DNA of 64,000 bases, taken from positions 6,716,160 through 6,780,159 of the forward strand of contig NC_061062.1 of NCBI RefSeq assembly GCF_021917145.1. The letters are read 5' to 3'. Under the pieces are notes generated by a model. The model searched no databases. It was given only the letters and a program-made list of their open reading frames with translations, and was not told the DNA's origin. This document shows positions 63,536 through 64,000 of this stretch, in pieces. Numbering within the stretch: position 1 is the stretch's first letter; the number at the start of each line of letters is the position of its first letter. The stretch is from Hypomesus transpacificus. Taxonomy: Eukaryota; Chordata; Actinopteri; Osmeriformes; Osmeridae. A program made the position numbers and the translations under genes.

Positions 63536-63852
63536 TGCTGCTGCCTGGTTCTGTGTGGCTTACAGATACACAGCAGACTAGGCACAGAACACATCTAAAT
63601 TAGGAACTGAAAGTCAAGCTTTCTTGTGTTTGTTTCGTAATTGGTCACATGGTCTCTCACAGCTGCACGGCCACAAATAGATTCTTTTTGCTCTCTACTC
63701 TGAAACAAAGAGAGCAAGTGCATGATGAGGACAGTGCTTTTAAAGAATCATGGTCGACATGACTTGTGTCCTTAATATTCTCCTTGTGTCTCCCAGATGA
63801 GGGGGGTGGGGGTTATCTGAACACTGCTCAGGTATGAGAGAAGCCATGACCT

Positions 63853-63945
63853 ACCCAGGTCTGGGTTAGAGACCTACCCAGGTCTGGGTTAGAGACCTAC
63901 CCAGGTCTGGGTTAGAGACCTACCCAGGTCTGGGTTAGAGACCTA
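63853..63945. repeat. 22-bp minisatellite with internal palindrome
   Basis: Four to five copies of gacctacccaggtctgggtt with aga joins. Each unit contains the inverted arms acccag and ctgggt. Confidence 0.92.
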
Positions 63946-64000
63946 CGGGTCTATATGACTATGGGAGTTGTGCAGAGGCAGAATGGAGGGACTATGGGAG

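Larger units (their letters stand above)
59512..64000 (+). other. rab11fip5 intron 1 (partial)
   Basis: No coding exon recognised. It contains several microsatellites and minisatellites listed separately, and an antisense SINE fragment near 61561. Confidence 0.5.

Noticed and set aside
59512-64000. Search for the second rab11fip5 exon (WYKL... start)
   Set aside because: No acceptor followed by the expected C2-end sequence was found; taken to lie beyond the window.

Overview
The window is nuclear DNA of a ray-finned (teleost) fish. The evidence is compact intron-containing vertebrate genes with GT..AG introns, abundant CA/GA microsatellites and tandem minisatellites, tRNA-derived SINEs with a shared fish-type 3' tail, and proteins (Nanos1, alpha-internexin-like filament, MRPS26, HTRA2, LOXL3, pantothenate kinase, MAVS, GPR151-like receptor, RAB11FIP5) that I recognise from conserved motifs. 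I cannot name the species. All exon models were built by hand from reading frame, splice phase and family alignment from memory; no search was run.

Layout. 0-9 kb, plus strand: nanos1 (single exon), a three-exon intermediate-filament gene of the internexin/neurofilament type with an almost absent tail, and mrps26 (four exons). 9.4-25.7 kb: htra2 (plus, eight exons) and loxl3 (minus, thirteen coding exons plus one duplicated exon) face each other tail to tail, and candidate poly(A) signals imply overlapping 3' ends. 30.0-38.6 kb, minus strand: a pantothenate kinase (pank2-like, seven exons) and, just upstream of it, mavs (five coding exons). 43.5-44.7 kb, minus: a one-exon orphan GPCR of the GPR151 type. 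44.7-59.1 kb is gene-poor. It holds a block of large minisatellites (45.8-48.2 kb), a small hAT-type MITE with a perfect 8-bp target duplication, a candidate conserved non-coding block (about 50.8-51.8 kb) and the terminal exon of an unidentified minus-strand gene at 53.0-53.2 kb. 59.1 kb to the end: the first coding exon (C2 domain) of rab11fip5 and part of its long first intron.

Functionally the genes are ordinary host genes and do not form an operon-like unit. Three act at mitochondria: mrps26 (mitoribosome), htra2 (intermembrane-space protease) and mavs (outer-membrane antiviral adaptor). Mammalian PANK2 is also mitochondrial, but the copy here shows no targeting peptide. The linkage mixes genes that in human lie on 2p13 (HTRA2, LOXL3, RAB11FIP5), 20p13 (MRPS26, PANK2, MAVS) and 10q (NANOS1, INA).

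The observations I rate highest are: a tandemly duplicated, phase-matched SRCR exon pair in loxl3 that looks built for mutually exclusive splicing; two pank2 introns in which a tandem array carrying many 5'-splice-site-like sequences abuts the real donor; an unidentified but convincingly structured terminal exon at 53 kb; and a widely spaced RE1/NRSF-like element upstream of the gpr151-type receptor.
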